Positions 9,973 through 19,978 of a DNA stretch of 33,436 nt are shown in pieces. The position numbers and the translations under genes were made by a program. The DNA comes from Chara braunii. Taxonomy: Eukaryota; Streptophyta; Charophyceae; Charales; Characeae. Positions within the stretch are counted from its first letter, which is position 1; each line of letters begins with the position of its first letter. The notes under the pieces are model-generated. The model was given only the letters and a program-made list of their open reading frames with translations, did not search any database and was not told the DNA's origin. The stretch spans positions 521,935 to 555,370 of the forward strand of contig BFEA01000027.1 of the NCBI GenBank assembly GCA_003427395.1. The letters run 5' to 3'.

Positions 9973-10722
9973 CAGGGTCAGCTGACCGAATGTTCGGGGC
10001 CCCCAGGGTTGGCCTTCGAACGTTCGGGCGTTCGGGGCCCCGTTCAGGGGCCGAACACCTCCAAGTTCGGCCCCCACAAAAAACAATCTTGAGGCCGAAA
10101 AATATATATTTTTTTCTGAATTGTTTTTTGTGAGTTTTCTATGATGTAACCTACATGCCTATAAATTTTGAAGCCATTCTGCTAAGCCAAAACAACATTA
10201 AAAATCGTCAAAGATGGGGGTGTCAAAACGTGCTCGCCCACTCACTATTTTGTTTTTCTTCAATTTTAACTTTTTGTTTTTATTTTATTTCGGGGCCTAA
10301 AAAAAATTATTATTTTTTGAAAAAGTTTTAATAAGTTATTGATTATGTAAACTACATATCTGTAAATTTTCAGGGTATTTTTTAATGCCAAAAAATAATT
10401 AAAAATCGGCAAAGATGGCGGTGTCGAAAAGGTGCTAGCACACTCACTCATTTTAATTCTCTTTTTATTTTTTCTTATTTTTATCATAGTGTTTTTTTTT
10501 TTTTTTTGATTTTTAATTCAAATTTGGTAAGGAATTTGGCTATAGTGCCCTGGCAAATGTTGTTTAGTTTATTTTTTTTCCATAATATATTTTGTTTTCG
10601 AAAAATTTTGAAACTTTTTTTTTTTTTTTTTTTTTTTCACGTTCGGCCCGAACGGCCGAACGCCTTCCGAAGGGGTCCTGTACGTTTGGGGGTTCGGTCC
10701 GTCCCGAATGCCGGCAACCCTA
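9973..10722 (-). mobile_element. hAT-like non-autonomous DNA transposon (TTCGG family), copy 1
   Basis: Ends CAGGGTCAGC... and ...CAACCCTA are imperfect terminal inverted repeats starting CAGGG, as in hAT elements. The flanks tataaata (9965-9972) and tatatata (10723-10730) fit an 8-bp target duplication, but sit in simple TA sequence. Terminal blocks are rich in TTCGG/CCGAAC words (9986-10075 and 10637-10712). Inside are two diverged copies of a ~190-bp module (about 10080-10265 and 10290-10460), each ending in AAAATCG.CAAAGATGG.GGTGTC. The shared core lies at about 10518-10596 on the minus strand. The whole element is the inverted counterpart of 32294-32997. No transposase is encoded. Confidence 0.72.
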
Positions 10723-11039
10723 TATATATATATATGGTCAAATATATATATGTTATTTGTTCATCTTTAATTATGTTTTTTTTTTTTTTTTTAAGTATTT
10801 TTATATAAAAAACTCACTATTTTTTTTTTTCCGCCTTCCCCATGCCCTTCATGATTATTATTATTTTTTTTATTAGGATGTCAGTACTCCAACCTAATCC
10901 TCCATAAACCTGGTTAGGGTTTTCATAGGGTTTCTTAATGACTTAGGATTTTCCTAACCCCCTTATCCTCTGCCTTCTATCGTCGACCACCCTGGACCCA
11001 AACGGATCCTCTCTCCTCGACCGGCTTCGTGCCAGATGA
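10723..11039. other. AT-rich spacer and putative leader
   Basis: TA and T runs to about 10875, then mixed sequence with several TAACCT/AGGGTT words that leads into the open frame at 11040. No element end identified. Confidence 0.35.
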
Positions 11040-11585
11040 ATGCCGACTCAAGACTACATAGTCCACTCCAACGGTCTCCTCCCTCTCACTAGGGGACCTC
11101 TTTCTCCACACACCAGCCCATCTCCTCCCCCACTTCTCTTTTCACCTCCCACCATATTTACCCTCATCCATCCACTGTATATAGACGAGATTACATCTGA
11201 AGAGATCGTTGTGGCGCTATCCACCTATCAGGCGCTCATTCAGCGAATGATTATCGGTCAGGCTTCTATGCACGTTGAGACCATCCTCGCGACCCTCCTC
11301 TTACCAATGCAAGTGTGCCGTAATGCGCTTAAAACTATACAGGCGCAACTTAATGCATTTGCCCTTGACATCAACTGCCTCAAAGGATCTCCTTATCTTT
11401 TCTCCTACCGCTTTTACACTCCATCCCCTACTAACTTCTCCTTCGATTCCCCACAACTCCAGACGTGGAGACGTGGTGGTTCCCCTTCCTCTGCAGCTCA
11501 AACCCAATACTCACCCTCAACATTGTTGAGTGCTGCGGACGCTCAGATCACCCCGTCTGCCACGGACTTCAACGTCCAGCTATAA
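11040..11585 (+). CDS. Hypothetical protein, possibly retroelement gag N-terminal
   Basis: An intact 181-codon open frame (MPTQDYIVHSNGLLPLTRGP...) ending in TAA. Residues 1-45 are Pro/Ser-rich. Residues 50-115 look helical and amphipathic (around ITSEEIVVALSTYQALIQRM). The C-terminal third is again Ser/Pro/Thr-rich. I do not recognise a family. Length and composition resemble the variable N-terminal part of a plant or algal retrotransposon gag, but no zinc knuckle, protease or polymerase follows. Instead the frame is followed by a TA microsatellite. No intron signals are needed. It could also be a spurious ORF. Confidence 0.3.
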   Translation: MPTQDYIVHSNGLLPLTRGPLSPHTSPSPPPLLFSPPTIFTLIHPLYIDEITSEEIVVALSTYQALIQRMIIGQASMHVETILATLLLPMQVCRNALKTIQAQLNAFALDINCLKGSPYLFSYRFYTPSPTNFSFDSPQLQTWRRGGSPSSAAQTQYSPSTLLSAADAQITPSATDFNVQL

Positions 11586-11693
11586 TAATTCTAAAAAACA
11601 AAAGATAAAATGGGATCTCTTTTTTTTCTCAAAATGCAAAATCAGCTCTTAACCCTTACGCGCGGTCGAAGTTGTGGGCGCCAAACATTCAAA

Positions 11694-11694
11694 A

Positions 11695-11780
<86 letters not shown>
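11694..11780. repeat. (TA)n microsatellite
   Basis: About 85 bases of alternating TA broken twice by G (ATGTAT). Prone to length error; repetitive Tyr-Ile frames are artefacts. Confidence 0.92.
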
Positions 11781-11781
<1 letters not shown>

Positions 11782-12704
11782 AAGGGGTTCAAAACACGAG
11801 ACAATCACTTCTCACAATCACAATGTGACTTCCTTCAACAATATATATGTGATCGTCGACAAGTCAAATCCAGAGTCTGAACCACAATCATATATGCAAT
11901 TACATCAAAGATTAAACCAAAAGTCTACGCACTACACGAGGTCAACTTCAACCACTCTCTACGCTTATACCCCTCGTTTTAGCCATATGATCCCCAACCT
12001 TTATGCAACCTTCCATAATCCAAAGGAAAACCAAGGGTTGTTGTTCGGACGACGCTGACTGGAGTTGGGGTGAGTCGTGTTGCCCTGTAACCTAGCAGGG
12101 CGAGGGCATGAAGCATGGGAGAGCTCGACAGGGAATACGACAACGTTAGAGAGGGTTTTGTTAGGGAGATCAGGGTTTTTGAGTATTATAAGGACTTCTG
12201 TGACTTTCCTTTTTGACTCAGTAATTGCTGCTTTAGTAGCTTAACAATAGGTTAGCAGTTATCCATGTTTTTCCTAAGTTTTTGTAAACTTCTTTTATAA
12301 TTATCAGATTGTTCTTAGCCGAAGTCAGGTAATGACCCTGGTATTTCAATTGATTTTTATAATTCCATATGAAACACTGGACACGGTTCCTAGCACGTGC
12401 CGCTCCCCACGAATAAATTTGAGCATTTGTCCCCCTCCCCTTCCCCCCACCGCAAAAAAAAAAAAAAAAAATCGGTACTTTTTTTAAATGGTAATTCAAT
12501 AAAGGTTCGGGTAAAACCCCCATAGAAACAATTCAAACCACAAGGGCTGAAACCTTTAGGTTGAGTGACGATAGTGAGTTAAAGTTGAGTCGTAAACTAG
12601 CGAATTGATAGTCGATCTGTTATCAATGACAACTGAAAATGGTGCTCGTGCAATCAACCTGAGACTAGTTCAATCTTGAATCAAAATGATAAAGAGGACA
12701 TGTA
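11781..12704. other. Intergenic, no supported gene
   Basis: Mixed composition with an A run near 12456-12470. An open frame at about 11842-12058 has no motif. GCCCTG..CAGGGC (about 12082-12101) is a small hairpin. Nothing else recognisable. Confidence 0.4.
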
Positions 12705-12861
12705 ACATAAAACAAGTCAATTCGCAAGACTAGATTATAAGTGAATGGAGAATAAACCTCAATATTGCGTTTCACATAAATCCTTCCCATAACTAAGCCT
12801 AAATTTATCTCTAAGCAAGTGTCCAAAGAAAGAAAGACTTTTGGTAGCATCTCCCTTATAC
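12705..12861. repeat. Artefactual duplicate, copy 1 (157 bp)
   Basis: Identical by eye over all 157 bases to 12900-13056, and lies immediately left of a Tn5 adapter. Probably a single genomic segment duplicated by assembly through a circularised library molecule. Confidence 0.9.
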
Positions 12862-12899
12862 CTGTCTCTTATACACATCTAGATGTGTATAAGAGACAG
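12862..12899. other. Nextera/Tn5 mosaic-end junction adapter (library artefact)
   Basis: CTGTCTCTTATACACATCT (12862-12880) is followed at once by its exact reverse complement (12881-12899). These are the two 19-bp Tn5 mosaic ends as joined in the Nextera mate-pair junction adapter. A perfect synthetic 38-mer flanked by identical 157-bp direct repeats is untrimmed adapter carried into the assembly. Confidence 0.97.
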
Positions 12900-13056
12900 A
12901 CATAAAACAAGTCAATTCGCAAGACTAGATTATAAGTGAATGGAGAATAAACCTCAATATTGCGTTTCACATAAATCCTTCCCATAACTAAGCCTAAATT
13001 TATCTCTAAGCAAGTGTCCAAAGAAAGAAAGACTTTTGGTAGCATCTCCCTTATAC
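12900..13056. repeat. Artefactual duplicate, copy 2 (157 bp)
   Basis: Identical to 12705-12861. The genuine locus probably reads from 12861 straight to 13057 with one copy and no adapter. Confidence 0.9.
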
Positions 13057-13142
13057 AGAGTGGATTGTCAGAATCCTTCCTATCAAAGTATAATCCCCTT
13101 TAAACTAAAAAAAAATTGACAGCGTTTCCCATCAAAAAAATG

Positions 13143-13748
13143 CATGGCTACACCGGACCCGGACCCGGACCTGGACCCGGATATTTTCGGACATGGAACC
13201 GGACCCGTGTCTGGTAGTTTCCGGACATCCGAAATTTCAGACATGTCCGGACCTCCGGCCATGAGGGGATCCGGACGGCCCGGATGTCTGGACAGATCCG
13301 GAAATGTCCGGAGCATAAAAAAAAAAAAAGTCTGAAAAAAAAAATGTTATGCAGAATAACAATGCAAACCACTTTTGCCTTAGAGTCATGTCAGAGTTCC
13401 TAACCAAACTTGAGTTACAAGTCAAAAACTATAAAAAAAACTTAAAAGAAACTTAAGAAACTAATAAAAGGTAATGAATTATTAATAATTAAAAATTTGG
13501 GGTAGTCTAATAAATTATCATAGAGAGAGAGCATGTCGAGACCCCCCTAAAAAGCATAAACGGGCATGAAAAAACCCCAAAATAATTTTGGTTGCTTGAC
13601 TCCTCAATGGGGAAAGGTCATGGACCGTGTTTTTTTTTTTTTTTCTCTTGAATTTTGGTAGGTCCAAACGTTCCAGACCGGACATCTGAAGTCCGGATTG
13701 AATCCAGACCGTCAGGACGGCGTTCCGAACGTCTGGATCGTAGTCATG
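13143..13748 (+). mobile_element. hAT-like non-autonomous element (TCCGGA family)
   Basis: Ends CATGGCTACACCGG... and ...CGTAGTCATG are imperfect inverted repeats. The flanks aaaaaatg and aaaaaaca match at 6 of 8 bases. Terminal blocks are packed with TCCGGA, GGACCCGG and CCAGAC words (13151-13316 and 13670-13740). The core shared with the other elements lies at about 13344-13430 (TGTTATGCAGAA ... TTCCTAACCAAA). No transposase is encoded. Confidence 0.6.
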
Positions 13749-13818
13749 AAAAAACATTTTCTCATAATTTGTATTAATCTGAATATGAAAACTGAAACCT
13801 ATTATTTATACTCAAGCA

Positions 13819-14232
13819 CTAGGCTACCAATCGGGCCGCACGGGTCCCGGGTGGCCAGCCCGTGCGAGGACTAGAGAAGGTCCCAGCCCCCCCCCCCCAA
13901 AAAAAAAAACTCGAAAAAATCCCGAAAAAAACTATGTTATGCAGAAAAATAAACTGAACAACCTTTGCCTCAGGGTCACATCGAAATTCTTTACCAATTT
14001 TAAAATAAAAAATGCAATAAAAAAATATTATTTTTAATTTTATTTTTAATTTTATTTTTAATTTTATTTTTAATTTTATTTTTAATTTTATTTTTAATTT
14101 TATTTTTAATTTTTTTTTAAATTTTATTTTTAATTTTTTTTTAAATTTTATTTTTAATTTTTTTTTAAATTTTTTTTTTTTTTTTTTTTGGCCCGACCGG
14201 GCAAGTGACCCCGGGCCACTCTGGTAGCCTAG
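13819..14232 (+). mobile_element. hAT-like non-autonomous element (CCGGGC family), copy 1
   Basis: Ends CTAGGCTACC... and ...GGTAGCCTAG are 10-bp perfect inverted repeats. They are flanked by 8-bp duplications ctcaagca (13811-13818) and ctcaggca (14233-14240), one mismatch. GC-rich subterminal words (CGGGCCGCACGGGTCCCGGG; GGCCCGACCGGGC) sit at both ends. Between them are a C/A run, the conserved core (about 13933-14000), a T-rich microsatellite and a T run. It encodes nothing. Confidence 0.82.
14026..14190. repeat. 12-bp minisatellite (TTTTTAATTTTA) and T run
   Basis: About ten units of TTTTTAATTTTA, degrading to TTTTTTTTAAA units and a 20-base T run, inside the CCGGGC-family element. The sister copy (30828-31087) lacks most of it, which explains the length difference (414 against 260 bp). 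Confidence 0.85.
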
Positions 14233-14289
14233 CTCAGGCAGATAAAAACTTGAAATAAGAATCGAGTTCTTACTTAAGATAAAATTTAA

Positions 14290-14625
14290 CTTACCCCTTA
14301 TATTTGTAGAAGTTTCAGCAACACTCCTTCTATAAAAGTGTCATTCAAAAATACATACAAAGCTAAATATAAAATCTGAAAATCATTCCAACTTTATAAA
14401 GCCAAAATTTGTATAATTCTCTGAATTAGTAAAAATTTTGGCACACTGCCTCTAGAAAAAAAAGTTTTCCATATTTATACTAAGTCAGATATATAACTTA
14501 AAACAAAAACTGAACTTTGAAAAGTCAAAATTTCACCAGCTTCTTGGTCTTGTAGAAATTTCGGCAGTGCTTCCTGTATAAAAAGTAGATTTCCAAAATT
14601 TATACAAAGCCAAGTAAAATAAATG
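14290..14625. repeat. Diverged tandem repeat, period 123 bp, about 2.7 units
   Basis: The block GTAGAAaTTTcgGCA..gC.TCcT.TA.AAAA begins at 14306, 14429 and 14552, exactly 123 bp apart. Each copy continues with a TTTATAC-type word and then AACTTT..AAA..CCAAAATTT. Copies are substantially diverged but the period is constant. Confidence 0.75.
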
Positions 14626-14636
14626 ATCCTACAAAT

Positions 14637-15045
14637 GGTTAACAGGTACCCCCACTTTTCACCCCTATGGTAGCCATTCACATCCATGAAAAATGCAGTG
14701 TGGATTTATTTTTATTTTTTTATTTTTTTTTATTTTTTTTTTTTTGCCAAATTTTGTTTTTTGTCAAAGCATGTATGTGCCAAGTTTGGTGTTTGTTGGG
14801 TTCCCAGAGATGCTTGTTTTGGGCAGCGGTGAAAATTGTGAAAATCGGCAAATTGAAATATTGGTAAAATTTTATGAAAGTACACTTTTGCCTTGCTGTT
14901 TTATATGTTTTTATTTTTTTTGTTTTTGTTTTGTTTTTACAATAAGTTAGTAAGAAGTGCACTCTACAGATTGGTGTGACGTAGTGTTAAAATAACTCAT
15001 TACATTTTTTATAAATGAGGGTGAAAAATGGGGGGTCGGTTAACC
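14637..15045. mobile_element. Putative short inverted-repeat element (MITE-like)
   Basis: Left end 14637-14664 (GGTTAACAGGTACCCCCACT then TTTCACCC) pairs with right end 15019-15045, inverted, at most positions. Between them are T-rich runs and no ORF. A third copy of the end motif is at 8536-8564. No clear target duplication found. Confidence 0.5.
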
Positions 15046-15336
15046 TTCTGTCAATGATCCCAGAAAATGCAAGAGTTGAACTAAGTAAAATAAAATTAAC
15101 AAAAAATGCAGAAATTAAACAGACTTCTACAACTCTAGCACGTGGGGAATATCTAAAACAACTACCTATCAAAGTTTACGCTCAGACTAAGTAGAGCTCA
15201 CACTCAACTCCATGCAAATTCATACCACAATGAGTAAGTACTCTCACAAAACCCTAAGTCATTTTCACATAAGATAGTTCATAAAACCCTTATATGATTT
15301 ATCCCTTATACCCAACTTACATATGGCATGATGCTA
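15046..15336. other. AT-rich spacer
   Basis: No gene or repeat recognised. Confidence 0.4.
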
Positions 15337-16080
15337 GATCATTTAGCTTAGAAATAATGCCTAACATACCTTATATTATACACGAACAAGTTGCACAACT
15401 ATATTTTTTTTCTTTGGACGTTTGACTAAACAATTAAGCTTAGAAACAATGCATTGTCGCCCTGAACTGTTTAATATTTAAAATTTAATAAATCGTCGAC
15501 TTGTTTTCAAAAGACAAGAAATATGGGCAGGGGACTGAACTATTCAACTTAGAAACAATGCTTAACTTAACCAAGTTACTTTCAATTATAATTTGTATTT
15601 TTCCTTATCTTCTTTAGTGATATGGCATAACGTCGGACCATTTAACTTAGAAACAATGTCCAGCTGCCTGTTCAAATGCAAATATAAGTAAAATATTCTC
15701 AATTATACTAATTTTATACTTACGTGTGTGGCTTCAATCTAAACCATTCAGCTTAGAAACAATGCTTAACTTTCCATAAAAATCCTACTTCAAACTAAAA
15801 CAAAAGACTGAACCATTCTGCTTAGAAAGAATGTTCAGTCCATCCTAAGTCACTCAAAGCATGAAGTTTGACCTTTCAACCAAACCTCAGTCAGAAACTC
15901 CAAAATAAACAGACAAAGTAAACCATTTACCTTAAAAACAATGTCTCGTCCCTAAGATCAGTCAGACAAACTCTCTGAAAATAAACATAACTACAAGGTC
16001 ATTCAACTTAAAAACAAAGTTTGGTCCTTCAAAAAACAAGCAATAAACACAACATTAGGTCATTCAACTTTGAAACAATG
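15337..16080. repeat. Iterated motif ACCATTCAACTTAGAAACAATG, nine copies
   Basis: Copies of about 24 bp start near 15337, 15429, 15537, 15636, 15742, 15810, 15921, 15997 and 16058. The spacing is 61-111 bp and the spacers are unrelated or barely related. The invariant part is CTTAGAAACAATG with minor changes (CTTAAAAACAATG, CTTTGAAACAATG). The motif is far better conserved than the spacers. No ORF spans it. Confidence 0.75.
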
Positions 16081-17380
16081 TCTATCCTTAAAGACCCGGT
16101 CAAACACATGTAAAATTGTCTTCCTCCCACCTTCCCCCAGTTCATCCCTTACTCCGCTTTCAATAAAAAAACAAAAAAAAACTTAAGATTCACACATGCT
16201 TTCCTTCCATTCAGTCTGATTAAATCATGAAAAAAAAACAAAGTTGTAGGGGGACATATGCAAACACATCAGACAGACTAAAATAAGACAGTAAAACAAG
16301 GATATAGTTCGTTGATACAAGCAAGAGGTATATCTGTCAGTTCCCTGTTTCTAGAACCTCGCCTAGGTTCCGACAAAGCTCCTGCAATCGGTGGGGCAAC
16401 CTCCCATAAAGGTTTTGGCACGGATTACGGGTTTCAATCGCACCTGCCGCCTTCCTCTCCAAACCAATAGACTAGACTGAGAGTAAGAAGGGAAGACGAA
16501 AAAAGGTTTAGTCTCTCAGATCCAGGAGAGGTGCACTCAGACTCACGTGAGAGGGTCTTGAAGCCTTCAAGCGCCTGAGGGTCCCGCAAGGGCACACAAA
16601 ACGCGCATCAACTTGGTCGACTGAAGTCAAACTCCAGTTGTTGACTCTCTAGCGACTCTCCAAGTCGCAGCAAAACCCCGCTTCCAACTAGCTCAGTCAT
16701 TCCGCAACATGTGACCTGATGTGTACCGTCCACGAGTAAGTCTACACCTTCGAGGCTGACCTGTTACTACGCAGGCTGATGGACGAGAGGTATACCGGCC
16801 AGCGGACAGATGTGCAGTTCCTGCAGCTGGTTTGTTGTAGCTTCGCTCGACGAGTTGAACCCTACATCGACCATTAGATGAGTCTCTAACTTTGCGGTTG
16901 TTCCCTTTCTTCACTGCTCCAACTCCTATTCTGCTACGTGCGCAACGTGAAATCCCGTCTCGGTTCCTCCCTCCTTCACAGCCTTTGATCCCCGTCTCCC
17001 TCCTGTCTTCCACTAACACAAGTTTCGCCAGCAGCAGACCCCACAACATCTAACTCTAATAGAAGCGAAAACAAAGGGAAAAACAAAGCGCTCGGGCTCT
17101 TTTTTAATTTATGAGTATCATCTTCGCGAGAGGCCATGCAAATCTTCTCTGTATCTTTCCAATTTATCTGGATGTCCCAAAGACTAATGCTGGCCATTAG
17201 TCCTCGCGACATCGAAAGGAGCATCGGAGGCATCTATTAGGTGTTCCATTAATTGTTCGCCACTACGCCTAGCCCGACAATGATTACCCGACAACACTTA
17301 GCTTGCACGCTAACCCAAATACCAAAGGGGTGCTGATACATACCGCAGCGCGAGGATCTTAGAGCTCGAAGTCTACCAAT
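16081..17380. other. Intergenic, no supported gene
   Basis: Mixed composition. 16370-17050 is GC-richer, with open frames on the minus strand (e.g. 17049-16693) that show no motif. Possibly transposon remains; I could not assign them. Confidence 0.35.
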
Positions 17381-17419
17381 GACTCATGTATTGACTCAAT
17401 CAACCTCGAACGAATAACG

Positions 17420-17530
17420 CTCTGACGCTACAACAAAAGTGGGAGGCGCGGGCCCGCTGCAGATCTTGGTGGCAGCAATAACTATTCAAATGAAACTTTG
17501 AAGGCTGAAGTGGGATGGGTTCCAAAGGAC
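17420..17530 (+). pseudogene. Fragment of large-subunit (25S/28S) rRNA, decayed
   Basis: 17458-17530 follows the conserved LSU rRNA segment TGCAGATCTTGGTGG...ATTCAAATGA..AACTTTGAAGG..GAAGTGG...GGTTCC. I compared it from memory and judge over 80% identity, with several substitutions and small deletions. Weaker resemblance (GCGCGGGCC region and possibly AATCAAC..CGAA) extends left to about 17385. The match stops abruptly after GGTTCC. Nothing downstream resembles rRNA, so it is an inserted or degenerate piece, not a functional gene. Confidence 0.72.
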
Positions 17531-18440
17531 GGGTCGGGGGCTCAGCACAGTTGCGCGCCTCCCCACTGTGTCTTGGGTCGCTCTGCCCACGCGCATTTCA
17601 CCATCCTTCGAGTCCCAGTGACATGCTCACACTTAAATCTCTCCTAACAATCGACGGTTGGCGGATGGCATACCCGGAGAAGGTCCCCACCACCTTGACG
17701 GCCCCGGTCACGTGGCTCAAAAAACCAAAGTTTAGTCCATCTAAGCAGACCCGTCAGTCCCGTCAAGAACCCCTAAGTCGGGTGTTGCGTCCGAGTCAAG
17801 GAAGGTCAAGACGGTAAGAAAAAAAATAGGATAAATATTTAAGAAAAGATAATGCCGAAACGAAAGGCAAAGAAAAAAATCTGCTAGTATTATTTTGGCT
17901 CCGATGAGGAAAAAAACAAGGGGGATAGCCTCGCTGGGCCCTCAACCCCTTGGTCTCTTCACGCTATTCCAATACCCCAACGCAGTCGCCGACCGACCTC
18001 GATCCCTTAATCTCCCAGATGAAAGTCCAACACCGTAATCGATAGTGCTATGCCCAAGGCTGGCTCTAGCACTAGCGGTAACTTATATAAGCGGGTACCA
18101 CGCGTCAAGTGGGCCTACCAAAATGTTTCAAAGCCAACCTTCAATCTATCAACTAAAACCACGACTGTCAAGCCCCATGTTTACTGTGTGTCTATTCCCT
18201 TGCATACTCATATCATTACTTAATGTCGTATTGTCGCCGATATTGTCCCTGCCTGTGCGCACAAAAAGAGGAAATATTTTAATCCTAGGTTAAATTGAAA
18301 ACAAAAATTTGGTCGGCAACCACGTCGACTTTACAATTATCAACAAAAAGAGAGATTGTGCGCGCCTTAAGTCTGCGTGCCCACACACTCTCTATTTCTA
18401 GTCAACCACTTAGCATAATTGAAACACAACCACGACTCGC
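17531..18440. other. Intergenic, no supported gene
   Basis: 17531-17820 holds a motif-free 100-codon frame. 17820-18440 is mixed. TTATATAAGCGGG near 18081 resembles a TATA-type promoter and could belong to the retroelement remnant that follows. Confidence 0.3.
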
Positions 18441-19165
18441 ACGGTGTACTCAGACTTTAAAGCAAACTTATTTCCTAACACTTGCAAAAACCAGGGCGGA
18501 TATCCTTGTAAGGGTATTCGCATCTGCACCGGTGCTGCTTCACAACTCCCCTCACTGGTTGTGGCATTGTGGCTCGGATTACTCCCTTCCCTTCCTGTCT
18601 CCTCACTTTCCCCTCAGGGCACGCTTAAGTACACGACTTTTCCCCTTGCCAGGGCACGTTCTCTGAACCCTCCACCTCCGACCCCTCGCACCCAGCGTTT
18701 TGCTACTCTTCAGACCACCATTGCGCAGGCTAAGACGAAGATTCGTACTTTGCGACAACCTCACTGCTCACCCTTCTTCCTTGTCTACCACCCCTTGCAC
18801 TTCTAACATCCAGGTTCGGTTCTCTCGACATGCTCCCCTTTTTCTCTGTTCTTACCTCGCCACTCTGTTACAGTTGCCTGTGGTCGTCACCTCCACATCT
18901 GTTGGCTTCCCTGCAAGTGGCTACGGCCCACAATCAGCTCTCACTCCCACCTTTGGCTGACTTTGCCACCATACTGCAGGCCCCCCAACCACTCTTCCTT
19001 CGTCGTCAACACAACGGATGCCCCCTTGTGCGTAAGTCAACTATATGTGACTGCAATATCGAACTCATCGACTTCCGTCTTTTCCTCAAAAGACGAGAGT
19101 CATCCCGACCATGTCACATAGGAGTTAAACAAAACTTAACAAAAGATAACTTGAGAACAATGTAG
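18441..19165 (+). pseudogene. Retrotransposon gag-region remnant (uncertain)
   Basis: Overlapping open frames in all three phases (Pro/Thr/Leu-rich; one segment reads RFATLQTTIAQAKTKIRTLR) suggest a once-coding sequence broken by indels. A ~35-base stretch (GGCGGATATCCTTGTAAGG at 18494 onward) is shared with the leader of the gag pseudogene at 22622. No intact domain remains and no LTRs were found. Confidence 0.35.
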
Positions 19166-19882
19166 ACGAAATCCCGAGAGCCACCGAGACGGGTGCGGTC
19201 GCATTGTTCCTTTGCAGCTCTAACCGGGAGCGTCGGTCGTACTTCCCGCAGTTTCCTACGACAGGATAGGTTTCTGCGGGGCATAACTTAGCTTTCCTAA
19301 AGGGTTGTCACCACCTTTAGGGGCGTACTCTACCGAGCTACTAACTCACATGCGAAAGTTTTTACATGCGGTCGTAGAGATAGGTCACCCGACAACGTTT
19401 ACTTGTTTTGCTGGAGTATAGGAAACATTTGGTTAAATGCCAAGTGGACCCAAACATCGTTCATTTTCTAGGTCGGCCTCAACCAAGCGTGAAACCTAAA
19501 ATTAATCCTAGTCCCTTAGCGACAACCTATTAAAAAAAAAAAAAAGTCGTGATAAAATATAATTACATGTAGACGGGTCGACCGTAGTCGATAGGAATGT
19601 TATTTCGAATTTAACATGAATTGAAACAATAACTGAATGCACGAACATCATATGATAAAACCAATAACACAATATAAAAACCAACCACCCTGGGTCGAAC
19701 TCAATAAATAAAGTACTTCATTGAGCCGCCAACGGGGAGTTGGTTCCAAAAATAACCTCAATGCAGCCGATAACGTAGTCAGACTGCCACCGTTTTGACT
19801 GGATGAGTCTTGTTGCCAAAGTCATTGATTTCATCTTACCGCCGACCTAAGATTAGGCACGTAAACCCGTCTTCAAGCATTT
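19166..19882. other. Intergenic, no supported gene
   Basis: Mixed composition with one A run near 19533. No ORF over 60 codons with any motif. Confidence 0.4.
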
Positions 19883-19978
19883 TTAATCTTCCTTGATGAC
19901 TGCTTTGCGGATAATTCTTGATCAGGTAAATTAATTTTCTTTGATGGCTACTTTGCGGATGATTCTTGATCAGGTGCA
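19883..19978. repeat. 48-bp tandem duplication
   Basis: Copies 19883-19930 and 19931-19978 agree at most positions; both carry CTTTGCGGAT.ATTCTTGATCAGGT. No indels, so this is fairly recent. Confidence 0.88.

Noticed and set aside
11610-12058. Tyr-Ile-rich open frames
   Set aside because: Translation of the TA microsatellite; the extension beyond it has no motif.
12862-12899. Possible natural Tn5/IS50-type insertion end
   Set aside because: The sequence is the engineered 19-bp mosaic end in back-to-back form with no transposon between the ends, as in library junction adapters. Natural Tn5 also makes 9-bp, not 157-bp, duplications.
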